A stretch of 64,000 bases of DNA from positions 124,001-188,000 of the forward strand of contig SAXG01000067.1 in the NCBI GenBank assembly GCA_012932865.1, given 5' to 3'. The position numbers were made by a program, and so were the translations under genes. Positions within the stretch are counted from its first letter, which is position 1. Each line of letters begins with the position of its first letter. Shown here piece after piece: positions 43,675-54,380 of the stretch. The notes beneath the pieces are model-generated. The model had not been told where the DNA came from. It ran no database searches and saw only the letters and a list, made by a program, of their open reading frames with translations. Source of the stretch: Amylostereum areolatum (Eukaryota; Basidiomycota; Agaricomycetes; Russulales; Stereaceae).

Positions 43675-46337
43675 TCAGACACAGTCAATACCCAGCTCCT
43701 CCGCGATGATGAGCGCGGCCTTCTCCCCGATGACGACGGCCGACGAGTACGTGTTTGCGCCAACATTCCCCGGTGCGATGGACATGTCTATCAAGGTCGC
43801 TGAGTACGCCAGCCTTCATAGCGAACAGGGAAACGAAAACACACCCGCGACCTTGAGGTTGGTGACGTCGTAGACGTTCAGTCTCGGGTCGACGACGCCG
43901 CCTTCCGCACGGGGCTTCATCGCGCAGGTGCCGAGCTAATCATGGATCATGAGCATCCAACGGGGACGATTACTACCCAGCCACTTGCCGAATGCCATGT
44001 CGTCGACATTTTAAAGAAACCCATGAACGTCATCCCGGCTCAGGCAACGAAAAGGACTCACCATTTTCCCTAACGTGCCGCTCTACAGCGATGTCGTCGT
44101 CCTCCGTATACATGATCTTCGATACGTCCATGGCGACTGGCCCGTCCGAGGAAACGATGACCTTCGCCTCGCTGTCCACCGAGAACGAGGGGTGCAGGAG
44201 CGCGACCTCGCCTCGGAAGAACGGCATGCGCCGCGCGATCTCGCGAGTGTACTTGTACGCCCAGACGAGAGGCGTTACGTCGGCCATGCTAGATGCCAAA
44301 ACTAGGGTTAGGGTTGGGGAGAGGACGAAAGCAAACATTCGACAAACGATTCAAGGAACCCCGAGCGGAAGTCCAAAGGTCCCGAAGGGTCCTGGCCGTC
44401 GGCGATGTGAACGTGCCCCCGAGCGATCGGGTACAACTGGTGGACACAACGGTCGGTCAGATGGGGGTACTATCTAGCAGCGGGAGTACATACGCACGGT
44501 GAAGTATTCCATGCTGTAATATTTCTCGAACGGGAACACGCTGGCGTCAGGTTCGACGACTGCGAGCCTATGTAAGGTCGAAATTAGTATAGTGAACCTG
44601 GTGCGCGTATAGTAGCCAATACAAATGAACTGACATTGAGTTGTTGGCGATCCACATCAGAGGCTTGTCCGGCGCCGGTGCATAGAAGGTGTCCCAAACT
44701 TTCTTGAACGCGGATCCAAGGGCCGGAACTTCGTCGTCGAAAGGGCGAAGCTTGATACCACCGTCGATACCACTGTGAGCGATTGTCAGCTTATGGCATA
44801 GAACTGGGGCGTAGGCATTTACGTGTGCGCCATCAATCCTCCCCCGGTCTTGAGCCACGCTTCCGTCTCATCTAAGGGAAAGGTCAGAAGCGGTCGAGGG
44901 AACGAAATGGAGACAGTCGTACCATGGAGAGCCACAGGATCGCCCCGCACAATCGCGTCAAAGGTTTCCGCTTCTTCCGCCGCCTTGTAAGATGTGAATA
45001 TAAGGTTGTGATCTAAAACAACGAGTCAGTCAGCTACAGCCAAAGGAGAAGGACATGATTACACACCTCGATAACCTTCGCCGACGCCTGGAAGATCCAC
45101 CTTCACAGGGATATCGACTCGACGCAAAACGTCCGGACTCCCGATCCCCGATCGCTCCAAGATACCTGGGGACCCGAACGCGCCGGCGGACACAAGCACC
45201 ATGCGACGCGCACGAATAGAGTGCACTTCGCGGTCGGCTCCTGGGCGGATGGGTAAATTCCAAATGAACTCGACGCCTGTCGCACGGTTGCCTCTACAAG
45301 TGCGTCATCAGTATAAACGGCGAATGGTGATAATGAAGCAACTTACTCAAATGTGAGACGCTTCACATGGACCCCCATCGCGTACTGAAGGTTGGTGTTC
45401 GACGACTGGTTGTAAATGAAATGGTGAGGAACGTCGGAGCGACGTCCTGTCCTCCCGTCAATCCACCTTGGAAACCCAAGGACTATATTAGCGCGGAACT
45501 GTACGCTGGGAAGAGGCGTACATCTGCCATCTCTAAGGACACTCTGCATGAGCCATTACGGTTTGGCGATAGAGCATATACTCACCCCGTACTTGTTCAC
45601 CGAGACCGTGTCGTTCGGATCGGTATCTCCTCCACCGTCGCGGCGTGGGTCAAACGTCTTCGCAGTGTCAAGGAATTGCTGTCCCAGGTTCGTGAGAGCG
45701 CCGCCATAAGACACCTTGAGAGGACCGTTATAGCCGTGCGTCTTCGCGCCTTCCTTCACTTGGTACGTTTCCGACTAACTTGGTGGATGAATATCGTTAA
45801 AAGTACGACGCAAAGACCGGACTTACTTTCTCAAGGAGCGGGATGAGGTCCTTAGAGCCCCACCCCGGGTTCTTGTACACAGTTTCCCAGGCATCATAAT
45901 CGGACGCACTGGCACGAGTATAGGTCATGACTAGATAGGGGAGCCTTATCAGCCTTTGCGTGAGAAAAAAATAGGACGAAATGACGCACAGTTGACGCTG
46001 GAACCTCCGCCGAGACATTGACCACAGGCTACGACATTGGCGCGGCCGCCGAGGGCGGTCGAAGGTGGTTCTTGGTGAAACCGGATGGTTGAGGTGGTGG
46101 AACGGAGGTGGTGAAGGTAGCGTGCAGGTTGGACGTGCTGGGGAAGGTCCTGGGTCCCAGGTCCAGCTTCGAGGATGAGAATCTTGAGCGCAGGGCTTGC
46201 TGCTGCCAGGCGGCCTGCGACGACGCACCCACACGCGCCACCTGTGAGACGATAAGAATGTGAAGGTGCAGATTCGGTGCCTATGACGTACCTCCAGTGA
46301 TAATGATATCGTACTCCGCGCCGAGGGTTGTCGACAT
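43675..46337 (-). CDS. GMC-family FAD oxidoreductase (alcohol-oxidase-like)
   Basis: GMC enzymes oxidise alcohols with FAD and release H2O2; in wood-decay fungi they can feed peroxide to peroxidases. The ATG at 46337 starts MSTTLGAEYDIIITG. After an intron the Rossmann motif GGGACGCVVAGRLA follows, then ILEAGPG, QCLGGGSSVN, FMTYTRASASDYDAWE and SAGVFGSPGILERSGIG (second GMC signature). Next come DHNLIFTSY and VWAYKYTREIARRMPFFRGE. The active-site segment TTWHS-LGTCAMKPR is split by a GC-AG intron (43936-43988). It ends NVGANTYSSAVVIGEKAALI and the stop at 43675. Many introns of 50-60 nt. Odd point: the acceptor before VSTTWHS reads AA in place of AG (complement of 44009-44010), which may impair splicing. 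No clear signal peptide, so possibly intracellular. Confidence 0.85.
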
Positions 46338-48029
46338 GAATGGTCCTGAGAGAAGTGTCCAGAGGAGGATGGCCGGAAGGAAAGGCGTTGCGAGTTGTCT
46401 TATAGCTGTAAGCCTAGGTCATGAGACCGTCCCTCGAGAGCTAACATCGCTAGATATAGACATGAGTTTTCACATACTCTTGCCCAAAAGTAAGTCATAC
46501 CTTATCATCTTCGGGGGAAGCGCTTTTGGGGAATGTATTTCGTGTCTCGCCCGCCGACGCCTGAGGATATTTAATCTGGAGCGGAGGAGTGCAAATTCGG
46601 GGACATGCTCTGGCAATTGGAGGACCGTGCTTGCATAGCGTCAATGTATGTACACGGATACTCTGCAAAACGACGGACTCGGAGTCAGGCCCATTATAGA
46701 AAGAGACATGGAGGAGATACGCACAGGTTACACGCAGATCATCTTCCGAAGTATCCTGTTCACCTGAGACACGGCCCCCCACCCATAAAGCCATCCATAC
46801 ATTGCCAATGATCGTCCTTTCCATCTCGCTCTGTTCGCTCGATACGCTGAAGTGCCTCCGTTCCACGCGCAGAATTTCTCGTGACCTCGTCGAAAGGCCA
46901 CGGCATCGGATATCTGATGTAGGGTGGTCGTAGACAGAAAGATGGAATGTGATGGATTATACCGCGCGAGTTGTTGCGACAACGAAGAGTTGAGTATGTG
47001 GAGTAAGAAAAAGGTGTGGTCGTTGGCGACGGTGGTGGTTGGAAAAGAGCCGTATCGGCAAGTGCCGGACATGGTCTTCGCGTCGAGTCCCGGTTCACCG
47101 CACTGGCTCGACTTTAACCACCGTTATCCCCTCTCTTCTCCTCTACAGCGCATCTATCGCGCAAATTCATGGATAATACGGATAATATACATGAAATACG
47201 CCCACTTTCGCTCTTCTGCAACCTACAGATACTGTATCGCTCCGGCTGGGCAAGGCTGACTCGTCCGAGACAGTTGGAAAGTTCCTGGGGCGACGTCTCG
47301 GAGACTGGAGTAGAGAGCCAACCATAGTTCCAATCCACTAAGCATGAGGGTGGCTTCTGAAGTTGCGTATGTGGCTTCCTTCTCTAATGCTATAAATTCT
47401 CACATTCCTATCGTCGGAACGCAGTTCTCCTCTGAAGACTGACCGCGACGTGCGGAACCCAACGTGCGGAACCCAGTGCCTTTGCACCCATCAAGCATCG
47501 TATAGGCCCGTCTTCCTATGCTGCTGCCTGCTGCCGTGAAAGATTGAATTGAGCTTTTGATGACCGAACCAAGATATCAGGTTTTCGAGATCGAAAATTA
47601 TCGGCGGTGTGGGTACGTATCGTTGTCATACGCATCGTTGCGGGCATACTGACTGACGCTGTCTCAAGTTCTGTGCCTCTATCAGGGCTCGGCATTCAAA
47701 ACCTCATCGTCCCTGCGGACAGTATGGAATAATGAGTCTTCGTGGACCAAAGGTGCGTCGATCCCATCGTGATTGATCTGGACTAGTTGTAATGAACATT
47801 GTAGGGAGATGATGTTGCTACTGGTATCATTGCCCGACCGCGCCGTCGCGACAACGACGTGACGGTTCGCAACACAACGCCCCCCTCCTCTGAAAGGCAT
47901 AAAACCAAACTGTCCATAGGTAAATATTACTATTATTCTCCGCGCGAGTCGACATTGATTGGTATCACCGAATCTCCATGTAAATAAACGTCCACAGATC
48001 ACTGAATCTCGACCAATTACAAACATATA
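46338..48029. other. No gene recognised
   Basis: Open frames on both strands overlap and show no domain. The stretch is the divergent promoter side of the GMC gene and the 3' side of the peroxidase gene. A repeated word, AACGTGCGGAACCCA-like, lies near 47,460-47,480. Confidence 0.35.
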
Positions 48030-48895
48030 TCACGCTCCATTCCTCAATCTCCTCATCGCACTTGCCATAGCCGCCGAAGTCCTTACGGTCTTTACCAACC
48101 CTTGCTTCCTCCCTGGCGCCCAACCCTCGGGGAACCGTTCCTCGGTCCACCATTCTTCCAGCAGCTCCACGGGAATGTCTCCAACGAGTTCGCCCTTGGC
48201 CGGTTTCGATCCGAAGAGGCCAAGTACCAACGCCATCTCCCCTCGGGCGATGACGCCGTGCAGGCTGTCGAGCTGTCCACTCTCGTGCTCTCGAAACACG
48301 CGTGCCCGGGCGACGTCCTCTAACGAGATTCTTTTCCCCTCCTTCGGGCCCTCCAAAAAATTTGCCAGCATGTCCCTGTCGACATTAGACGGCGCGTACA
48401 ACACGTCCTTTCCGGCATCGGCGTGCACGAGGGACGCGTCGTGTTCGATGCGTCCGTGCCTCGCGAAATCGTCCAGAGATACCTCCCGAGGTCCAAAAGG
48501 ATGTGCGCCGAGTTGGATGAAGAATCCGACGTAGGCGAGAAAGTAGGCCAGGGCGTGGGTCAGACCGAAAGCGAGATGGAGAGCGGAGGCTAGGGCAGAT
48601 GGTGTGATGTTGCGTCCGGAGCGCGGGAGGTAGCCATGGTTGGCGAGAGTGTTGAGGGCCGGACAAGGACAGCGGCTGTCTTGAGACGTAGGCGGGATGT
48701 ATTGGTGAGTTTCCGAAGGCGGGAGGGCTGGGCTGGCGGGCGAGTGAGGGCAAGGCGGGCGAGATAAAGATGATATACTGTAAGGTGCGTCGCTGGATTA
48801 GGATCTCGCCGCTGAACTGACAAGAGAATATGGCTCGCCTTTTAGCTATGTCGCCGCCCGTGGTAAAGTGCATGGTAGAGGTGAAGAATTTCATT
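48030..48895 (-). CDS. Heme-thiolate peroxidase (chloroperoxidase/peroxygenase type)
   Basis: The proximal-Cys motif is visible as RCPCPALNTLANHGYLPRSG (near 48,685-48,625). Next come a helix-rich SALASALHLAFGLTHALAYF, then the REVSLDDFARHGRIEHDASL block with the metal-binding E-H-D triplet, then ISLEDVARARVFREHES with the likely acid-base Glu, and FPEGWAPGRKQGL near the end. These enzymes use H2O2 to halogenate or oxygenate organic substrates. The stop is at 48030. The N-terminal exon is unresolved: the Cys-motif frame opens at an acceptor TTACAG near 48,780, and the start could be one of the ATGs near 48,880-48,900. Its hydrophobic middle segments suggest membrane association. It sits near a GMC enzyme, a possible H2O2 supplier. 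Confidence 0.7.
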
Positions 48896-49776
48896 GAACG
48901 TTGACGTTGAGGCCTTGAGGGCTCACAATTTATATCTTTCCAAGGCATGCCACTACAGCTAAGGCACATCTCGGGACCACGTTCTCGTCATGACTCGAAT
49001 CTTGCTGGCCAGCCTACCCGTCGTCCCCCGTGGCCCGTGCCGGTCGCATGGGAATTCGTTCCCAACTGCGTAGCGTCTGTTTAGAGTCATCGCCATCTTC
49101 CTAAAACGACGCAGACAAGTATGCATATCATCTTGAATGTATACAAACCTCCTTGGATATTGACAGGGCGTCCTCTCATATTCATGACAGTGTACATAGT
49201 AACGCTGGATAGGATCGTGGATTCGTGAGTGAAATTCGACCTTATTGACGATGCGATGACTAATGCTTCACGCCAGCATTCCGTTTCGTGAACAAGGGGA
49301 TGATCCAGGTTGACAACAGTTGAACGCAGGATACGTGCTTCGAGCTCTGTGGCTTGATAGGGCCGTGCGTCGCCGTGGAGTTAGCGGTGATGTAAGTAGA
49401 AGTGGAAAGTACCGTAGTACTGACTCGATCTCCAAACCGGTAATCGAAGTTCCACCGAGAGTCACTCTGCAGGTGACGCGCTGTCGCCGGTACCTGCTGC
49501 TATGGCCGTATTGCCCATGATATGCAGGTCAGCGATTTCAGCACCGTAGGAGTGTATCGTCAGGCGGTGGATTCCGACTTCGACGCTGATTCCGAGTCGT
49601 GAGTCGTGCCAGTGCGATCTTATCCTACCGGGAGATTGCGATAAACGGTCGCGTACTAGATGCACTGAGCAGTCAATTCGTTCCACATGCTTTGCTTACT
49701 TGTTACCAGCTTATTGCACTGTAGACTTACATGCACCGGCTGAAATAACAACTTGTCTATTACGAAAGTGACGGTG
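48896..49776. other. No gene recognised
   Basis: Spacer between the peroxidase gene and the TA-flanked transposon. Only short overlapping frames. Confidence 0.4.
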
Positions 49777-49778
49777 TA

Positions 49779-52700
49779 AGGTAGGCGACACGAGGAACCA
49801 GCACCCTTTATGTAATCAGGAACCGATGACGTAAGCGGCAAAAATCGTCGTTCGGGGGACCGATTTTCTCAACATGCGGGGGGGGGAGGCGAGGGAGCGC
49901 AGGAGGGACATGGAGGAGGAGCAGGGAAGCATCAAGTACAATTATAGAGTAGTATAAAAGTTGAATTACATAGAAATACTGGCCAGGTGTCAACCCGGAA
50001 GTGCATGGCGAGCTCTCTCGAGCATCTCCGGGGGTAGAGTGCGATGGCCGTGGTAGCGGCGGTTTGCCCACGCTGCTTGAGCTCCAGTCAGGCCATTTGC
50101 ATACGCGTGGATGAAGCGAGCAGACCGATTTGCATATCTACAAGTATGATGAGGCTTGCTGAAAACCCGGAGGGACACAACGCACCGTCTAATCTGCAGA
50201 AGCTTGATGCTGTCGAGAGACTCGACAACATTTGCTTCCATTGCATCAATTGTGGCCGTCCGGGGGGTTTTGCGGTAAACAGACTTGGCTGCACCCCAGT
50301 ACTGTTCAATGAAATTCAGCTCGCAATGATACTTCGGATAGAAGTCGCAGATGTGCCCGCGCGACGTGATGTACTCCTCGAGGCGAGATTTCTGCGCAAT
50401 GAAGTCGGGCTGGCAGAACAACAACCTCCGACAACAGCAATCTGTCCGTCCCGGCTCGCATTTGAACCCGTCACACACTGCACGCAACCCGCCCTCTGGT
50501 CAGAGCCCCCGCTCACGGATGATGATTTCCGTGCCCTTGAACCAACCCGGCATGGTCTCATGGTCATCTGGAAAGTAGAAATCGTGAGGTTCGCCATTTG
50601 GCAGCGTTCCCGGTCGCATTTTGGGACCGTCCTTGTGGTGTCTCCAGGTGGGGTGTGGGTTCTTGGGCATCTTTCGGGCGGAGAGAGCATCGGATGCACG
50701 TTTTTGATGGCTGGGAGCGTTGTCGAACATGAACAGGCCGGTTGCACGGCCGTTTGTTCGTGCGTCGAAGATGTTGATTGCGAGCTCAACCTGTTTCAAC
50801 AGGTCATCGCTGTCGAAGTACCCATCGCGGTTCTTCCCTGCCTTCCACAAGATCCGTGCATCGCTGTGAGTCCAACAATGTGAGTACATGGGCAAATTTT
50901 AAGACTGTTTGTGCTCACTCGTCGCTATCCACCAACCTTCCCCACTCGGGCACTAGGAAGTCGGAGGCCATCAGCGAAGATCCCTCGCCCTTTGGCTGTG
51001 GTGCCGCTTTTTCGGTTGCGTGAACCCACTTTGTTTTTCGGCGGTCGTTTGCGTAGAACGTGGATTCATCGTGGGTGACAAGAATCAGCTCGAAACGGCC
51101 TCGCTGTGGGACGGGGAAGCCGTTTTTGGGTTCAGTGGCGTTCCCATCATTGTCGTACATTGTCATCCGCTTTTCGTACTCCATCCACCGCAGAACAAAT
51201 GCGTCTCGGTATTGCACCACATCCTCCCGCTCATGGCCGTCGATGTACATGCCGTTTCGAACACGCTGGTAGCGCCAACTCAGTCGTCGAAGCCATCGCT
51301 GCCCCGTTCGCAATGAGATCGACACCGGCTTTCCGCCATTGAGGGGGACGAGGCGATCTTGCACGTCTGGCTGGGCAACGTAGTCTACAACGTCTTGAGC
51401 GCGGATGTACGTCTCCTTTTTCATTGTCTCCATGAGGTAAAGCTGAAGATCTTGAGCAAAGTCTTCATCTTCCAGGATTGAGGAATGGACACGACCGTAA
51501 CGGTGGAGCGGGAGTGCGCCGGTGCGGAGAAAGTTGTGAATCCAGGTGCGTATGTTTCTTGCATGATTGGTCCCGTTTCCGAGCGAGATTGAAACAACAA
51601 GAGATGACTGCCGCCAAGTGTACGACATCCGTGGATCAAGCCAGAGATTCAAAGTTCCGACCATGGCTGTGATACGAGAGCGGAAGAAGACATCAAGTTT
51701 CTTGTCCTTGCTTGTCACGGTGAGTTTGGCCACTGCTCGTCGCAGTTTCGGGAAGTCATGAATACAAAGTTTATTGAGGGAGCCATCCACATCATCCTCG
51801 GGGCTGTCATCGCGCGGCACATTTGCTTTTGCAAGAGACGCAAGAAGCTCGTGAATGCGCTCGGGACTGAGGGTTGCATGTCCGCCATCGGTGACTGGTG
51901 GCAGCGGTGGTGCTGCAAGGAGCTCGGGTTGAGGGGATTGCCTGGGACTTGGATCCGGCTGGACAACGAGTTGAGAAAGGTGTCTGTAAGTTGTCAATCA
52001 GAATAATGCAACTCACCGTGTTCTCAAAGAGTGCGATGCATGCTTTATCAACATCGAAGTCAGACTCGACAATGACTTCTTCTTCTTCTTCTTCAGGAGC
52101 ACTGTCAACGGTGCCAGTGTCTTCATGATTTTGAGGAGTTGCTGTGATGTTCCGAGCCCACTGTGTGATAAATGCCTGGTTTGTTTTTGCCACCACTTCA
52201 CGAGCCTCCCGTCCTTTCTGCTTCCGATAGCGAATTGTGCGCTTGGACATTCCAGAGTATTTCCCCCGCTTCTTCCTGCCTCCTTCCAGCAGCCGTGCTC
52301 TCTCAGCAGCAGCAGCAGCCTTCTGCACCTCTTGCAACACCGCCGCAAATGATGTCAGCGCCGCTTCACTGGCCAGCTCTGCAGCTTCCTCATCCGGATC
52401 ATATTCAAACAAGCTGGGTTCCTCACCAAACTCGGAAGTTGTGTCTGTGTCTGCGCTTGATTGGGGGAAATCATGTTCGAAGTGGGATTCTGATTCGAAA
52501 GGGAGATCTGAGGCCGAATCGGGAACTTCTTCAACGGTGACTCGGCGCAACGGTGCAGGGGAATCAGAGGCCTGAGAAGCGAAGCAGGGTCCAGGTGAGA
52601 GCGATGAGGAAGAATGACCTTGAGGGCGGGTTTTTGCGAGGTTTTTGCGCCTGGCAGCTGTTGCACGCTTTGCTCGACCCATTGTAAGGTTGTTCAATGA

Positions 52701-53061
52701 GCAGAATAGTGCGCTATGGACAGATTTCAACCATTCTCTGGGTGGATCGGGCTGTTCGGGACGGCCCTCCGAGGTCACGTGATGCGGCAAAATCGGAAGG
52801 GGTGAATTTTCTAAAAGGCTGCCAATTTGGTCAAAACCACAAAATAAGATGTTTTGTAAGTTTTGGTTTAATGGCTCAATATCTCGGATTTCTGTCCCAA
52901 TTTTTCAATTTTCTCTGCTAGGAATTCATGAACATGATCTATACTACCACTCCCAGGAGTCAAAAGGAGCAAAGGAGGGATGTTGTGTAACTTATTGAGG
53001 TAGCAAGACGGGGGGGGAACCGCTTACATAAGGGGGTGCTGGTTCCTCGTGTCGCCTACCT
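49779..53061 (-). mobile_element. 3283-bp TA-flanked DDE transposon (IS630/Tc1/mariner superfamily)
   Basis: Both ends carry the same inverted repeat of about 40 bp, starting AGGTAGGCGACACGAGGAAC and followed by CAGCACCC (49779-49818; complement of 53022-53061). The element is flanked by TA at 49777-49778 and 53062-53063. It encodes one minus-strand transposase. The near-identical ends and unbroken flanks point to recent insertion. A 550-bp relative with the same ends lies 770 bp to the right. Confidence 0.9.
49990..52682 (-). pseudogene. DDE transposase of the TA-flanked element, one nonsense codon
   Basis: The ATG is at 52682. Exons are 52682-52017, 51958-50919, 50863-50186 and 50137-49990, with introns of 58, 55 and 48 nt in phase, 844 codons including the stop. 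The N-terminus is Ser/Glu-rich and basic. The catalytic core shows the first Asp in VTHDESTFY, the second in LFMFDNAPSH and the Glu in LNFIEQYWGAAK, the D-D-E order of the IS630/Tc1/mariner superfamily (DDE_3 type). The C-terminus has ARFIHAYANGLTGAQAAWAN. One TGA at 50500-50502 interrupts RERGL-x-PEGG, where a Trp (TGG) is expected. Otherwise it is complete, so it died very recently or is suppressed. Confidence 0.85.
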
Positions 53062-53483
53062 TAAGTAACTCGTGTCACAGTCGCGCGTCCTCGCGACGCG
53101 ATGTCACGGTGCTCTCAGGCTCCCCACAGTCCTGCTTCAGGCCCTTACATCCATCCTACGCCTCGCCATCTGCTTTGATTACATTTCCTTCTACCAGTAA
53201 AAGGCGATGAAGAACATTCTACCCTGAAAGAGGTGAACTAGTTTAAGGGTTATCACGTAGTATGTGGAACGTGTGACTGACCACTGTTCCGCCGGTGACT
53301 TGCCAGGCTCAGGCTTCACGCCGTGTTTCTACGAGTAGTAGAGCGCGAATCAATGGCGCATATACCTGAAGAGCAGAGGGTGGGGGATTCTGAGGCTCAA
53401 AAGGAGACGATGGAAAGCCAAAGTCATCAGTGAGCGCGCGGTCTCTTTTCTGGACGACTACATCATCAGGGATCCTACCCCCT

Positions 53484-53651
53484 AGTTATTGAAGGTAATT
53501 GACTGTAATTGTGCTCAGTTACTGTCAGTTACCGTCAGTTACTGGAAGTTGGTAATTACAGCAAATTACGTAGGTCAGCCTGAGTTATTTTTTTTACTTG
53601 AGCACAGTTACTTGTTATTGATTCAATTACCTTCAATTACCGTCCCAAATG
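53484..53651. repeat. Imperfect hairpin repeat built of GTAATTGA / CAGTTAC words
   Basis: The left arm (53484-53530, with GAAGGTAATTGA and GTGCTCAGTTACTG) pairs with the complement of 53596-53641. CCCCTAG occurs just outside each end (about 53477-53484 and 53652-53658) and could be a 7-8 bp target duplication, as in hAT-like MITEs. No coding content. Confidence 0.45.
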
Positions 53652-53828
53652 CCCCTAGAGAGAGGCAGGCAAGCAGCCACAGTAATTAAGAGTAATTATA
53701 TGTTATGAATGTTCCCCAACAATCAGTTTATTTGATGGTTATCCTTCTTATCAAACAGCTTTAAAAGCAAAAAGAAAGAAAGGGAACAAGTTGACATTTT
53801 CATTACATAAGCACAGTAAGCTAATATA

Positions 53829-54378
53829 AGGTAGGCGACACGAGGAACCAGCACCCCTTATGTAATCAGGCACAGGTCACGTGGGCGGCAAATCTGGGAG
53901 GTATGGGTCCGACCCGGTTTTTTTTTTGATGAATAAACTTGGGCCACAGTTCGGAATCCTCAAATGGCTTTACCCTGCGTTTCTTGATGCACCATTTAGC
54001 ACGTATAATGCCGTTTTGAGCCTGGTTTCGTACCTACCTAGTACCTACGGCCAAATAAGGCAGGCAGTAGGCACGTGATGTGCTTAGTAAGCGGCAAAAT
54101 CTGCGAGGTCGTCGTATACGAAAATTTTTAAATCAGGTTGGCTGAGCTGCTAAGTGCATTTTGAGGTGTTTTCCGACTTTTACTTAAAGATTGTAATAAC
54201 TCTCCCGGAATTTATTTTTTCAAAAAAGTAGCTGCAGAGACAATATCATACACCCCTCCTCTATGCATCTCCGGAGTCAGAATGAGCAAAGGATGGATGT
54301 TGTGGAACTTATTGAGGCAGCGAGACGGGGTCGGGGATGCTTATATAAGGGGGTGCTGGTTCCTGGTGTCGCCTACCT
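53829..54378. mobile_element. 550-bp non-autonomous relative (MITE) of the TA-flanked transposon
   Basis: It starts AGGTAGGCGACACGAGGAAC like the 3.3-kb element. Its right end is the inverted copy with one or two changes (CCAGG for CGAGG). TA lies on both sides (53827-53828 and 54379-54380). Homology also extends inward at the right: GAGCAAAGGATGGATGTTGT at about 54,282 matches GAGCAAAGGAGGGATGTTGT near 52,970. It lacks the transposase, so it looks like an internal-deletion derivative mobilised by the larger element. Confidence 0.88.
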
Positions 54379-54380
54379 TA

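Noticed and set aside
44303..44316. TTAGGG-like motif as a telomere relic
   Set aside because: It lies in the pyrimidine tract of a GMC intron and is only two units long, so chance is likely; mentioned only beside the 14-kb case.
51807..52790. Extra N-terminal 36 residues of the DDE transposase frame upstream of the ATG at 52682
   Set aside because: The upstream part starts at a non-ATG codon; ATG 52682 begins a basic N-terminus and fits the family better.
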